DNA of 64,000 bases from Streptomyces atratus. GTDB lineage: Bacteria > Actinomycetota > Actinomycetes > Streptomycetales > Streptomycetaceae. The stretch is from assembly GCF_900119365.1 (NCBI RefSeq), contig NZ_FPJO01000029.1, positions 23,048 through 87,047 of the forward strand. The letters run 5' to 3'. The translations under genes and the position numbers were made by a program. This document shows, piece after piece, positions 1 to 8,865 of this stretch. The notes below the pieces were generated by a model. That model was not told where the DNA came from. It searched no databases and saw only the letters and a list, made by a program, of their open reading frames with translations. The stretch's first letter is position 1. Each line of letters opens with the position of its first letter.

Positions 1-1091
1 ACGACCGGCAGCATGACGCCGGCCAGGGTGTTCTTGAACTGGACCAGGAAGGTCGCCGTGCGGGTGGAGCCGAGCAGCGCCCTGCCGATGGGGACGCGCT
101 CCTCGTCGTAGGTGCTGAGCAGTTCGCGGCCGGCCTGGCCCTGGGCCACCATGGCGAGTTTCCAGGCCAGGTTGTAGGCCTCCTGGATGCCGGTGTTCAT
201 GCCCTGCCCGGAGGCGGGGCTGTGTACGTGGGCGGCGTCCCCGGCGACGAAGCAGCGGCCGTCCTGCATGCGCGGCACCATGCGCTGCTGGAAGGTGAAG
301 ACGGAGGACCAGTCGGGTGCGCCGACGGTCACCCGGTGGCCGAGGCCGGCGCTGAGTTTGGCGCCGAAGCGGGCGGCTGCCTGCGCGGGGTCGGCACCGG
401 GGCGGGGCGCGGTGTCGAGCAGCCGCCAGCGTCCCTCGTCCTGGTAGGGGACCATCATCAGGGCCTGCCCGCCGGTGTGCACCCAGTAGATGCTGTCCTG
501 CGGGAGTTCGGTGGTGACCGTCGTGTCGGCGAGTTCCCAGGTCTCGCTGGACTCACCGATCAGGGGCAGCCGCAGTTCCTTGCGTACGGTGCTGTGGCCG
601 CCGTCGCAGCCGACCAGCCACGGGACGTCGTACTCCTCGGTGCTGCCGTCGGCGTGCTCCAGGCTCGCCCGGACGCCGTGCCGGTCCTGGGCGATGCCGG
701 TGAGCCGGACGCCCCATTCGACGGTGACGCCGAGCCGGGCCACCGCCGCGCGCAGCACCTCCTCGGTGCGGGTCTGCTCGATGATGACGGTGTACGGGTA
801 GCGGGTCGGCATGGTCCGGTAGTCGGCGTTCAGCCGGACCAGGCGGCTTCCCCCGGCGTACATCGTGAACGCCCGGTTGTGGCGCCCGCGTTCGAGTACC
901 GGCTCCACCACTCCCATCTGATCGAAGGTCTCCAGCGTGCGCGGGTGCACCGCGACCGCCCTGCTGGTGGTCGCGGGCCCGGGAGCCGCGTCGACCAGCC
1001 GTACGCGCAGGCCCCGGCGGGCCAGTTCGTGGGCGGCGGTCAGCCCCACCGGGCCGGCGCCCACGACGAGTACACGGTCCATGCGGTTCAT
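1..1091 (-). CDS. FAD-dependent aromatic hydroxylase, C-terminus beyond left edge
   Basis: Class A flavoprotein monooxygenase (FAD_binding_3 type, as in polyketide hydroxylases). It would use NAD(P)H and oxygen to hydroxylate an aromatic polyketide. About 363 residues are visible; the C-terminus lies left of the window. Seen: an N-terminal dinucleotide-binding loop VVGAGPVGLTAAHELARRG, the substrate-side motif VGCDGGHSTVRKEL near residue 165, and the FAD ribityl motif FVAGDAAHVHSPASGQGMN near residue 285. The ATG at 1091 overlaps the stop of the upstream ligase gene (ATGA), so the two are translationally coupled. An in-frame ATG at 1082 is an alternative start. Family is clear; substrate is inferred only from the cluster. 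Confidence 0.9.
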   Translation of the reverse strand, partial: MNRMDRVLVVGAGPVGLTAAHELARRGLRVRLVDAAPGPATTSRAVAVHPRTLETFDQMGVVEPVLERGRHNRAFTMYAGGSRLVRLNADYRTMPTRYPYTVIIEQTRTEEVLRAAVARLGVTVEWGVRLTGIAQDRHGVRASLEHADGSTEEYDVPWLVGCDGGHSTVRKELRLPLIGESSETWELADTTVTTELPQDSIYWVHTGGQALMMVPYQDEGRWRLLDTAPRPGADPAQAAARFGAKLSAGLGHRVTVGAPDWSSVFTFQQRMVPRMQDGRCFVAGDAAHVHSPASGQGMNTGIQEAYNLAWKLAMVAQGQAGRELLSTYDEERVPIGRALLGSTRTATFLVQFKNTLAGVMLPV

Positions 1092-2692
1092 ACGGCGGCC
1101 TCCTCGGCTGCACGGGTGCTGAGCTGCCGGCGCAGCGCGCGCCGTTCCGGCTTGCCGACGGGGGTGCGCGGCACCGCGTCGAGCACTTCGGCGCGGCGGA
1201 TCCGTTCGTACGGTGCGAGGCGTTCGTTGGCCCGCTCGACGATGGAGTCGAGCACCGCGGTCAGGCCGGGGGCAGCGGCCGGGTCGCGCAGCACGATGCC
1301 CGTCCAGACCACCGCTCCGTGGACGTCGTCGGGCCAGCCGGCGGCGATGCAGTCGGTGACCCGGGGATCCTCTCCGAGGACCGCTTCGACGGCGCTGGGC
1401 GAGACGAGTTCGTTGTCGTGCTTGAAGACGTCGCCGAGCCGGTCGACGAGGAACAGCTGCCCGTCCTCGTTCAGGTGGCCGACGTCCCCGGTGGAGAACC
1501 ACCCGTCGGCGTCCACGGGCGCCGGCCCCGGGGCGTCCAGGTACCCGGCCATCACCTGCGGCCCTCGGATCTGCACCTCTCCGGTGGCGTGGGTGCCCAG
1601 CACCTGGCGGGTGTCGAGGTGCACGATCCGGCACTCGGTCCCAGGCGCCACCCCACCAACCCCACCAACCACACCCGCCGCCCCCGGCCCGTGCGGGCTC
1701 TGGCAGTGGGAGAGCGGGGAGAGCTCGGCCATCCCGTACCCCTGCACGACGGGTACGCCGATGTGCTCGCTCAGCACCCGGGCGGCCGGGGGCGCGAGTG
1801 CGGTGCCGCCGGACAGTACGACCGTCAGCCGCGCCCCGCCGGGCGCCCCTCCACCGTCCGCGAGGAGCCGCTCGTCCCTGGCCAGGCGGTGCAGGCGCGC
1901 CGGCAGCCCGTAGTAGTGGGTGGCCCCGGCCCGAGCCGCGTGCCGCAGCGAGGCCCATGGGTCGGGGTCGGCGCACAGCACCTGCTCGGCGCCCGCGTAC
2001 ATCGCCGAGTTGAGGTGCATGACGTGGTAGAGCGGCAGGTGGTTGAGGGTGACGGAGTCGCTGCCGAGGTGGTGGGCGGCGGCGGTCTGGGCGGCGTTGG
2101 CGACCAGATTGCGGTGGCTGAGCCGGACGCCCTTGGGCCGTCCGGTGGTGCCGGTCGTGAACTGGACGCAGACGTCCGCGTCCAGTTCGGTGTCGCCGGG
2201 GGGCAGGGCCGGCCGGCCGGGTACGGAGTCCAGCGCGACCTGGAGCGGCACGGCGTCGGAAGGCACGATCCCCTCGGGCGCGTCGGTGACGACGACGGTG
2301 CGCAGGGCGGGCAGCCGGTCGGCCAGTTTCACCAGCAGCTCGGCGGCGGCCGTGGGCACGAACGCCACCTCGACGGCCGCCGCGGTCAGGACGTGCGCCA
2401 GGCCCTCCGCCCTGATCAGCGGATTGACCAGCACGACCGTGTTCCCGCTGCGCGCCGTGCCGTAGTACGCGGCGGGGAAGACCGCGTCGAGGGTGTTGGC
2501 CACGCCGACGCGCGCGCCGCGGCGGCCGAGGGTGTGTTCGAGGTAGGCGGCGAAACGGTCGGCCCGGTCGTCGAGTTCCGCGAAGGTGACCGGGCCGGCG
2601 GCCGTGCGCAGGGCGCAGCCCGCCGGGTCGCGTACCGCGGCCTGCCGCAGCAGGCCGTCCAGCGGGATTCTCGGGTACACGAACGTCGGCAT
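1088..2692 (-). CDS. acyl-AMP ligase / acyl-CoA synthetase
   Basis: Class I adenylate-forming enzyme of 534 residues. It should activate a carboxylic acid with ATP and transfer it to CoA or a carrier protein. The phosphate-binding loop reads FTTGTTGRPKGV (about residues 175-186). Also present are the GYGMAELSPL motif (A5), WFSTGDVG (A7), a hinge region around VDRLGDVFKHDNELVSPS and a C-terminal lysine motif TPVGKPERRALR. It overlaps the downstream hydroxylase by 4 bp and diverges from the SnoaL-like gene. In a type II PKS cluster it may load an unusual starter or activate a side chain. That role is inference; the fold assignment is firm. Confidence 0.9.
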   Translation of the reverse strand: MPTFVYPRIPLDGLLRQAAVRDPAGCALRTAAGPVTFAELDDRADRFAAYLEHTLGRRGARVGVANTLDAVFPAAYYGTARSGNTVVLVNPLIRAEGLAHVLTAAAVEVAFVPTAAAELLVKLADRLPALRTVVVTDAPEGIVPSDAVPLQVALDSVPGRPALPPGDTELDADVCVQFTTGTTGRPKGVRLSHRNLVANAAQTAAAHHLGSDSVTLNHLPLYHVMHLNSAMYAGAEQVLCADPDPWASLRHAARAGATHYYGLPARLHRLARDERLLADGGGAPGGARLTVVLSGGTALAPPAARVLSEHIGVPVVQGYGMAELSPLSHCQSPHGPGAAGVVGGVGGVAPGTECRIVHLDTRQVLGTHATGEVQIRGPQVMAGYLDAPGPAPVDADGWFSTGDVGHLNEDGQLFLVDRLGDVFKHDNELVSPSAVEAVLGEDPRVTDCIAAGWPDDVHGAVVWTGIVLRDPAAAPGLTAVLDSIVERANERLAPYERIRRAEVLDAVPRTPVGKPERRALRRQLSTRAAEEAAV

Positions 2693-2713
2693 GGTGCTGT
2701 CCTCCTGGCTCCC

Positions 2714-2784
2714 GAAGCGAGCGAACGCTTCGAAAGCCTTGGCGGGGGCGCTTGAGGAATCTTCGAAGGCCGCTCGATCTTCGG
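2714..2784. promoter_or_regulatory. divergent control region with inverted repeat and SARP-like 11-bp repeats
   Basis: This lies between the ligase and the SnoaL-like gene. It holds the inverted repeat CGAAGCG-6-CGCTTCG (2714-2733) and, on the plus strand, TCGAAG (2763) and TCGATC (2774) spaced exactly 11 bp. SARP activators bind heptamers of TCGA type at 11-bp (one helical turn) spacing. Two SARP genes are in the window. The role as a SARP site is inference. Confidence 0.4.
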
Positions 2785-2823
2785 GGCAGAAGCTGTCCGG
2801 AACCGACGGAACGGAGTCAGCCC

Positions 2824-3294
2824 ATGACCGTGCTCGCCGCCGAGCGGCACCATGTGAGCCGGCCGGAGCAGCAGCCCGGCCAGTTCGGCCTGCTGTATGC
2901 GGAGGTCCAGCAGTTCTACGCCCACCAGATGCAGCTGTTCGACTCCTTCGCCGCGCAGGAGTGGGCGGGCACGTTCACCCCGGACGCCGTGTTCGACGTA
3001 CCGACGCTGCCGCAGCCGGTACGGGGCCGGGAGGAGCTCGCCGCGAACGTGCGGCGCAACGCGGAGGCCCAGGCGCGCAGCGGTGAGCAGCTGCGCCACT
3101 GGCTGGGCATGATCGATGTGCAGCCGCAGCCCAACGGGACGTTGCGCACCCGTGCGTACGCGCTGGTGTACCTGACCCCGAAGGGCGGGGAGGCGCGGGT
3201 GCACCGGGTGTGCGTCATGGCGGACACCCTCGCGCGCTCGCGCGGGGACTGGCGGGTCGTCCACCGGCTCGTGACGCGCGACGACCTGGCGTGA
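2824..3294 (+). CDS. SnoaL-like (NTF2-fold) protein
   Basis: Small protein of 156 residues with an NTF2-like alpha+beta cone fold, SnoaL_4 type. The N-terminal helix reads EVQQFYAHQMQLFDSFAAQEW, followed by TFTPDAVFDVPTLP and the strands ALVYLTPKGGE and RVHRVCVMADTL. In polyketide clusters such proteins act as cyclases, hydroxylation partners or hydratases; which applies here is unknown. The ATG at 2824 is preferred over an upstream in-frame start at 2752, which would begin inside the divergent promoter. It is the only plus-strand gene among the structural genes at this end, divergent from the ligase. Confidence 0.8.
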   Translation: MTVLAAERHHVSRPEQQPGQFGLLYAEVQQFYAHQMQLFDSFAAQEWAGTFTPDAVFDVPTLPQPVRGREELAANVRRNAEAQARSGEQLRHWLGMIDVQPQPNGTLRTRAYALVYLTPKGGEARVHRVCVMADTLARSRGDWRVVHRLVTRDDLA

Positions 3295-3399
3295 CCCGGG
3301 CGGCCGGGGCGCAGGTCGACCGTGGCCCGATCGGGCCCACCGGCCCCGGCGGCATCACCGAGCCCGGCTGTATTCGGTCTGCCGCCGGACCGCCGCCGC

Positions 3400-3720
3400 T
3401 CATGACCCGCTACGCCCCTGCCCGACCACAGCCGGGCAGGGGCGGCTGCGGGTAGAGCATGGGCTTGAACTTCCGGTCCATCGGCCGGACGGCAGGGTCA
3501 CGTTGATGGCTTCCAGAATCTCGACCGGTGCGCCGACGGCGCGGGCCGCGGTGTCCAGGGCCGCGTGGAGCCGGAAGGACGCACGCTGGTGGCGCAGGCC
3601 GGGGGCGGGGGACATCACCAGGGACTCCCCCAGCAGCTCGTACCGGACACTGCGGTCCTCCGGCAGCGCGAGGACGTCGGCGACGGTCCACGGCCCGGTG
3701 TGATCGGTTGCAACGCTCAT
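3400..3720 (-). pseudogene. truncated Uma2-family (DUF820) protein
   Basis: The first 80 or so residues match the Uma2 restriction-endonuclease-like family: WTVADVLALPEDRSVRYELLGE, then LVMSPAPGLRHQRASFRL and VEILEAINVTLPSG. After that the reading frame becomes low-complexity (WTGSSSPCSTRSRPC) and stops. The catalytic PD-(D/E)xK segment, which normally follows, is absent. The ATG at 3720 has a strong GGAGG-rich leader; the frame also opens at 3735. Probably a 3'-truncated, non-functional gene. Codon use is ordinary for the window. Confidence 0.6.
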
Positions 3721-3870
3721 TCCCTCCACCTCCACCTCCTCATCCGCACGGCACTGCCAGTGCGACCCGGACCGGTGCCGGGTGTCTCCTGGCAGGCTCT
3801 ACGGCGGTGATCGTCGGTCCCGCGGAAGCAGGTCGGGATCGCCGTCGCGGGGCCCCGGCCCCAGCGCTCC

Positions 3871-3894
3871 TAGGACCGACCGGCAATTGGGGGG
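3871..3894 (+). repeat. single end of a MITE inverted repeat
   Basis: This 24-bp stretch matches the terminal inverted repeat of the small element at 40227-40390 with one mismatch (core GACCGACCGGCAATTGGGGG). No partner end is seen nearby. It looks like a solo remnant of the same mobile family. Confidence 0.6.
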
Positions 3895-3961
3895 CGGAGA
3901 CGTGGAGGGCGGCGAGGTAGTTGGTGACGGCCTTGTCGTAGGCGGTGGATAGCCTGCGGGA

Positions 3962-4579
3962 ATGAGTAACGCGATATGGGATGCCCTGGCAGCGACACCC
4001 CTCCCGGAAGTGCGGCGCCGCGCGGCCGTCATGGACGACCTCGCCGGGGTCGAACCGGTGACGATGACCGGCGCACGCCGTCTGGCCTGGAACGACGGCG
4101 GCGGCCAGTCCGCGGTCTGGTACTTCGCGGAGGACGGCCGCGTGCTGCTGCTGACGTTCGACCACGAGTCGGCGCTGAATCTGTACGCCGAGGAGGATTT
4201 CGCCCTTCAGGAGTCCTTCTACGAGGGCGTCCCCGAGTCCCTCGTCGCCCTGGTTCGCGACCGTCCCGAGAACTACGAGTCGCTGAACCTCACGGACTCC
4301 GCGACGGGCCGGACGATTCACTACGCAGGCGGTGTCTTCTGGTACGACGGCACGCGCTGGCACGTGTCCGACGGCCTGGCGGATTACTGCCGCCGCGAGG
4401 ACGCGGACCTCTTCGGCGAGTCCGGCTTCGACTACTGCCTGGACATCTACCGCTTCGGCCAGGACTTCACCCCGGAGACCGTCGTGGCGATCCGGGACGA
4501 GGACGGTTCATACGAGGACGAGAAGGAGAAGGAAGCGGACCTGTCCGGCGTCCTCGAAGTCTTCACCCGGCACAGGTAG
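3962..4579 (+). CDS. hypothetical protein, acidic
   Basis: A 205-residue soluble protein with no signal peptide or membrane segment. It is rich in Asp/Glu, with an acidic C-terminal stretch DEDGSYEDEKEKEADLSG, and aromatic (VWYFAEDGRVLLLTFDHES, HYAGGVFWYDGTRWHVSDG). I do not recognise the family; the composition resembles SMI1/KNR4-like or immunity-type proteins but no defining motif is visible. It sits between the Uma2 remnant and the PKS genes, just after the solo MITE end. It is probably an insertion unrelated to the pathway. Confidence 0.65.
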   Translation: MSNAIWDALAATPLPEVRRRAAVMDDLAGVEPVTMTGARRLAWNDGGGQSAVWYFAEDGRVLLLTFDHESALNLYAEEDFALQESFYEGVPESLVALVRDRPENYESLNLTDSATGRTIHYAGGVFWYDGTRWHVSDGLADYCRREDADLFGESGFDYCLDIYRFGQDFTPETVVAIRDEDGSYEDEKEKEADLSGVLEVFTRHR

Positions 4580-4713
4580 GGCCGGTTGCGAATGGATCGT
4601 CTGTCAGACCTGACTGGGATGCTCCGAGCATGGAGATGACAGTGCAGCTGACGATCGACTGCTCCGATCCGCAGAGTTCTTTTGACGCCTGGTGCTGCTG
4701 GTGCTGCGCAGGG

Positions 4714-5946
4714 TCAAGGAGATCCGGTGCCGAAGGCCACCTTGTGGGTGATCAGTGCGCCAAGCCGGGTGTGGGTCACCAGGGTCGCGGCGCGGGCGCG
4801 CAGGAAGCCGGCGACGGGGTTGCCGCCGCCGAACATGGCCTTCGCCTGCATGCGCTGCATCCGGTGGACCGATGCCGCGGCCGGGACGCGCAGCCGGGCA
4901 TAGGGTGCCAGGCGTTCGCGGGTCGGCTGCCCGGCGGCGAGCGCGTCGAGCAGCACGGGGTGCAGGGCGGCCGCGTCCTGGAGGGCCAGGTTGATGCCCT
5001 GGGCGCCGATGGGGCCGTGGGTATGGGCGGCGTCCCCGATGAGGACGAGCCCGTCGCGCACCCATTCGCGGGCGTGTGCGGCGAACACGTCGAGCAGGGT
5101 GAGGTCGCTCATCGACCTGATCCGGTCGTGCAGCAGGTCCTCGAACTGCGGCAGTGCACGGGCCAGTTCCGCCCGGATGTCATCGATCCCGCGCCGTGCG
5201 GCCTGGCGCCAGCCGCCGTGCGGCAGGGTCCAGCCGACGCGCAGCCGGTCGGGGTGGGTGTCGTGGACGAGTACGGCGCTGCCGGCCGCGCGGTGCACCC
5301 GTACCCGTCCGGTCTCCCGGCCGGGCGCGCGCAGCGAGAACCACGCCACGTCGTGCGCGAAGGACTCGGAGCGCCCCGCGTCGATCCCGGCCAGCGCGCG
5401 CGTCTTCGAGAACCGCCCGTCTGCGCCGACGACGACCCGGGCCTCGATGCTGACCTGGGTACGGTCCGGGCCGTTCGCGAAGATGCCGGTGCAGGGGCTG
5501 CCCGGACGGCGTTCACGCAGGGCGGCGATCCGGTGGCCCTCCAACAGGGTGAACCCGGGCAGCCGACGGCAGGCCGCGAGCAGTTCGTCCAGCAGGTGCG
5601 GCTGGGGCAGGGCCAGTAGGCAGTCGTACGGGGCGGGCAGCCGGGAGTAGTCGATGTCCAGGAGCACCCGCTCCCGTTCCAGCACCTGGAAGCCGCCCAG
5701 CGGCGCGGCCCCGCGGGCCCGCGCCGCGTCGAGCACCCCGAGTTCGTCGAGCACCCGCTGACCGCCGGGTTGCAGGATCTCGCCGTGGAACGTACGGCGC
5801 AGCGCGGTGGAACGCTCGACGAGCGTCACCTGGACCCCGGAGCGCAGCAGCATGAGGGCCAGGGCGAGGCCCGCGGGCCCCGCCCCGACGATGCAGACGT
5901 CGGTCTCGGCCGCTTCCGTGCGGACGTCGGTCCCGGGCGCTTCCAT
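4714..5946 (-). CDS. FAD-dependent monooxygenase (UbiH/PHBH-like)
   Basis: Flavoprotein of about 410 residues. Seen: CIVGAGPAGLALALMLLRSGVQ at the N-terminus, a mid-protein VVVGADGRFSKTRALAG, and LVLIGDAAHTHGPIGAQGIN near residue 285, the second FAD motif. It is shorter than the PgaE-type hydroxylases and lacks their thioredoxin-like C-terminal domain, so it is nearer the PHBH/UbiH branch. It follows the ACP gene directly and is probably the last gene of the KS-alpha operon. The ATG at 5946 lies 19 bp past the ACP stop; an in-frame GTG at 5979 would overlap the ACP gene. It likely oxidises the nascent polyketide ring system. Confidence 0.85.
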   Translation of the reverse strand: MEAPGTDVRTEAAETDVCIVGAGPAGLALALMLLRSGVQVTLVERSTALRRTFHGEILQPGGQRVLDELGVLDAARARGAAPLGGFQVLERERVLLDIDYSRLPAPYDCLLALPQPHLLDELLAACRRLPGFTLLEGHRIAALRERRPGSPCTGIFANGPDRTQVSIEARVVVGADGRFSKTRALAGIDAGRSESFAHDVAWFSLRAPGRETGRVRVHRAAGSAVLVHDTHPDRLRVGWTLPHGGWRQAARRGIDDIRAELARALPQFEDLLHDRIRSMSDLTLLDVFAAHAREWVRDGLVLIGDAAHTHGPIGAQGINLALQDAAALHPVLLDALAAGQPTRERLAPYARLRVPAAASVHRMQRMQAKAMFGGGNPVAGFLRARAATLVTHTRLGALITHKVAFGTGSP

Positions 5947-5965
5947 CGGTTCGCCGGTCGTCCGC

Positions 5966-6229
5966 TCAGACCGCGGCACTGGCGGCGAGCGCCTCGTTGA
6001 CCATCGTCAGGAACAGCCGCGGGGTGTCGGCCTCGTCCAGCGCCTCCTCGTCGAGGAGTACCCCGTACTCCCGCTCGATGTGGCCGACGGTCTGCAGGAA
6101 GGCGAGGGAGTCGTAGCCGAGCTCCATCCAGTTCAGGTCGAGGACGTCGCCGTCGAGGTCGACGCCCTCCTCCTCACCCGCGCACTCGCGCAGGATGCGG
6201 GTCAGGTCACTGAGTCCGAGCCGGTCCAT
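5966..6229 (-). CDS. acyl carrier protein of the type II PKS
   Basis: Discrete ACP of 87 residues. The phosphopantetheine attachment motif is LGYDSLAFLQT with Ser41, and the flanking GHIEREYGVLLDEE is typical of aromatic-polyketide ACPs. The ATG at 6229 follows a GAGGAGAAGAGG-type ribosome binding site; the longer open frame to 6367 is proline-rich and not ACP-like. It is the third component after KS-alpha and KS-beta in the minimal PKS order. It should carry the growing poly-beta-ketone chain after activation by the PPTase encoded at 11924. Confidence 0.92.
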   Translation of the reverse strand: MDRLGLSDLTRILRECAGEEEGVDLDGDVLDLNWMELGYDSLAFLQTVGHIEREYGVLLDEEALDEADTPRLFLTMVNEALAASAAV

Positions 6230-6314
6230 GGGTGCCTCTTCTCCTCGGCCGTGGGGTTCTTCGGTGGTTCCTGGGTGCGCGTCGCTGAGGCGGCGGTGCC
6301 TGGGTGCGCGTTGC

Positions 6315-7595
6315 TCAGGCGGTGGTTTCGGGGGCCCGGACGACGACGGCGGAGTTGAAGCCGCCACGTCCTCGGGCCAGTACCAGCGCGGTGCGCAGCG
6401 GCAGCCCCAGGCGGGGGCTGGGGGCTCCGGTCACCAGGTTCAGCAGGCAGTCGTCCGCCGGGAGTTCGGTGCCGGTGGTCGGCGGGATGATCTGGTCGCG
6501 CAGGGTGAGCAGGGCGGCGGCCACATCGAGGGCCGCGCCGCCCGCAGCCAGCCGCCCGGTCATCGACTTGGGCGCCGTGACGGGCACCCCGTACGGCCCG
6601 AAGAGCGCGGTGATCGCCTCCGCCTCGGCACGGTCGGCCATGCGGTCCCCCGCGGCGTCGGCGAAGACGACATCCACCTCGTCGGGGTGCAGGTCCGCGT
6701 CGGCGAGAGCGAGTTCCGCGGCCGCGCCGAGCCGGCAGAACCCGTCCGCGTCGAAGGTGGCGGCGTGCCCGGCGAGCGTTCCGTACACCTGGGCCCCGCG
6801 ACGGCGTGCCTCCTCGGCGTTCTCAAGGATCAGGTGCGCACCGCCCTCGCCCACGACATGGCCGCTCGCGTCCTCGGAGAAGGGCAGATAGGCGCGTGCC
6901 GGGTCCGCGCGGCCGGAGAGCCCGCCACCGGCGACATAGGCCGCCCAACCCCACGGACATAGTGCGGAGTCGATGCCTCCGGTGACCACGAGCCGGGCAC
7001 CCTTGCGGATCTGACGGCGGGCGTGCGCCATGGCGTCGAGGCCGCCGGCCTGCTCGGAGACGATCACCCCGGAGGCTCCGCGCAGTCCGTGCCGGATGGA
7101 GATCTGGCCGCTGTTGACCGCGTAGAACCACGCGAAGGACTGGTACGCCGAGACATGCCGGCCGCCCTTGCTCCACAGCGCCTCAAGCTCTCGCTGGCCG
7201 AACTCGAAGCCGCCGAAGGAGTTGGCGGTGACCACACCCGCGGCGTGGTCGGGCAGTCGCGCCGGGTCGGCTCCGGCGTCGTCGAGCGCTTCCTTGGCGG
7301 CGGCGAGCGAGAGCCGGGTGACCCGGTCGGTCTGCGGCAGCAGCCGGCTGGAGACATGGTCGGCGTCGACGAACCCGGGCACCTCACCGGCCAGCTTCAC
7401 CGGATAGCCGCCCGCGTCGAACCGGGTCAGCGGACGGATGCCGCTCTCGCCGCGCAGGGTGGCCGCCCACCACGCCTCGGTACCGAGGCCGTTGGGGGCG
7501 GCGACGCCGATCCCGGTGACGACGGCCTCCGCGGTGCGCGCGGGTGTGCCGGTGGCGGGTGCGGTGCGGTCGCGGGGAGCGATGACGGTCGTCAT
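6315..7595 (-). CDS. type II PKS ketosynthase beta / chain length factor
   Basis: 426 residues with the KS fold. The active-site cysteine is replaced by glutamine (VSEQAGGLDAM, Gln182), the hallmark of chain length factors. The ANSFGGFEFGQRELEALW stretch and GYPVKLAGEVPGF are also typical of KS-beta. It pairs with KS-alpha to form the heterodimer that sets chain length, and its glutamine is linked to decarboxylative priming in this family. Its ATG overlaps the KS-alpha stop by 4 bp, so equimolar translation is expected. Chain length cannot be read off without alignment. Confidence 0.95.
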   Translation of the reverse strand: MTTVIAPRDRTAPATGTPARTAEAVVTGIGVAAPNGLGTEAWWAATLRGESGIRPLTRFDAGGYPVKLAGEVPGFVDADHVSSRLLPQTDRVTRLSLAAAKEALDDAGADPARLPDHAAGVVTANSFGGFEFGQRELEALWSKGGRHVSAYQSFAWFYAVNSGQISIRHGLRGASGVIVSEQAGGLDAMAHARRQIRKGARLVVTGGIDSALCPWGWAAYVAGGGLSGRADPARAYLPFSEDASGHVVGEGGAHLILENAEEARRRGAQVYGTLAGHAATFDADGFCRLGAAAELALADADLHPDEVDVVFADAAGDRMADRAEAEAITALFGPYGVPVTAPKSMTGRLAAGGAALDVAAALLTLRDQIIPPTTGTELPADDCLLNLVTGAPSPRLGLPLRTALVLARGRGGFNSAVVVRAPETTA

Positions 7596-8860
7596 GCGGC
7601 TGCGCCCTTCAGGCTCGGGCTGGTCAGGATCATCGCGCTCTGGAAGCCGCCGAAGCCGCTGCCGACGGTCAGTACCGCGTCGGTGCGCAGCCGGCGTGCG
7701 GTGAGCGGGGTGTAGTCGAGGTCGCAGGCCGGGTCGGGCTCGTGCAGATTCGCCGTCGGCGGGACCGTGTCGTGCTCGATGGCCAGGGCGCAGGCGGCCA
7801 CTTCGAGGGCCCCGATCGCGCCGAGCGAGTGCCCGATCATCGACTTGATGGAGCTGACGGGGACCTCGTGGGCCCGCTGCCCCAGGCTGCGCTTGAACGC
7901 CTCGGTCTCGTGCTTGTCGTTCTGCTTGGTGCCGGAGCCGTGCGCGTTGATGTAGTCGATGTCCGCGGGCAGCAGCCGCGCCTCGTCGAGCGCGGCGGTG
8001 ATCGCGGCGGCCATCTCCACCCCGTCGGGCCGCAGCCCGGTCATGTGGTACGCGTTGCTCCGCGAGGCGAAGCCGGAGATCTCGGCGTAGATGTGCGCGC
8101 CGCGGCCGCGGGCGTGCTCGTACTCCTCGATGACGAGGACGGCGGCCCCCTCACCCAGGACGAACCCGTTGCGGGTGTGGTCGAAGGGCCTGGAGGCGGT
8201 TTCCGGTTCGTCGTTGCGGGTGGAGGTGGCGCGGATGGCGTCGAAGCAGGCGGCCGTGATCGGGGTGATGGGCGCCTCGGCCGCGCCGGTGACCATCACA
8301 TCGGCACTGCCCTCGCGGATCAGGTCCACGGCGTGACCGATCGCGTCGAGGCCGGAGGTGCAGCCGGTGGACACCAGCGCCACGGGCCCCTGGGCACCGG
8401 CCGTGCGGGCCACCTCGGCCGCCATGGAGCTGGGCACGAAGTAGTCGTACAGGTGGGGCACGGCCCTGGTGTGGTCGACGAGGGTACGGGTGCCCTGCTC
8501 GCTGACGACCCCGTACTCGGCGTCGAGCCCGGTGGTGCAGCCGAGCGCACTGCCGAGGGTGACGCCGGTGCGCGTGGCGTCGTACGTGCCCGCCAGGCCG
8601 CTGTCCGCCAGCGCCTCCCGGGCACTGACGACGGCGAACTGGGCGGCGCGGTCCAGGCGACCGGACTGCTCGGCGGTGAGCCCGGACTCCTGCGGGTCGA
8701 AGTCGGCCTCGGCTGCGATCCGTGAGCGGAAGCCGGAGGCGTCGAAGAGTGTGATGGCGCGGGTGGCCGTACGGCCTTCGGTCAGCAGCGCCCAGAATTC
8801 CTTGGCGCCCGGACGGCCCGGGGCCACGACCCCGATGCCCGTGATGACGACTCGTCTCAT
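7592..8860 (-). CDS. type II PKS ketosynthase alpha
   Basis: 422 residues. The catalytic triad is complete: Cys167 in VSTGCTSGLDAIGHAVDLI, His307 in INAHGSGTKQNDKHETEA, and His344 in SIKSMIGHSLGAIGA. It condenses malonyl-ACP units with KS-beta as partner. The gene lies between the thioesterase (5 bp gap) and KS-beta (4 bp overlap) and is thus the second gene of a tight operon TEII-KSa-KSb-ACP-oxygenase. No ketoreductase, aromatase or cyclase is seen beside it, which is unusual for an aromatic cluster. Confidence 0.96.
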   Translation of the reverse strand: MRRVVITGIGVVAPGRPGAKEFWALLTEGRTATRAITLFDASGFRSRIAAEADFDPQESGLTAEQSGRLDRAAQFAVVSAREALADSGLAGTYDATRTGVTLGSALGCTTGLDAEYGVVSEQGTRTLVDHTRAVPHLYDYFVPSSMAAEVARTAGAQGPVALVSTGCTSGLDAIGHAVDLIREGSADVMVTGAAEAPITPITAACFDAIRATSTRNDEPETASRPFDHTRNGFVLGEGAAVLVIEEYEHARGRGAHIYAEISGFASRSNAYHMTGLRPDGVEMAAAITAALDEARLLPADIDYINAHGSGTKQNDKHETEAFKRSLGQRAHEVPVSSIKSMIGHSLGAIGALEVAACALAIEHDTVPPTANLHEPDPACDLDYTPLTARRLRTDAVLTVGSGFGGFQSAMILTSPSLKGAAA

Positions 8861-8865
8861 CGCCC

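Noticed and set aside
222..1913. Long plus-strand open frame of 563 codons opposite the hydroxylase and ligase genes
   Set aside because: Antisense shadow typical of high-GC DNA; no motif, and the minus-strand frames are clear enzymes.
3740..4363. Minus-strand peptide TAYDKAVTNYLAALHVSAPQ next to the solo MITE end, as a possible transposase C-terminus
   Set aside because: Too short to assign and no other transposase motif in that frame.
4714..5619. Plus-strand frames covering the FAD monooxygenase region
   Set aside because: The composition is Arg/Gly/Pro-rich and they are antisense to a gene with full FAD motifs.
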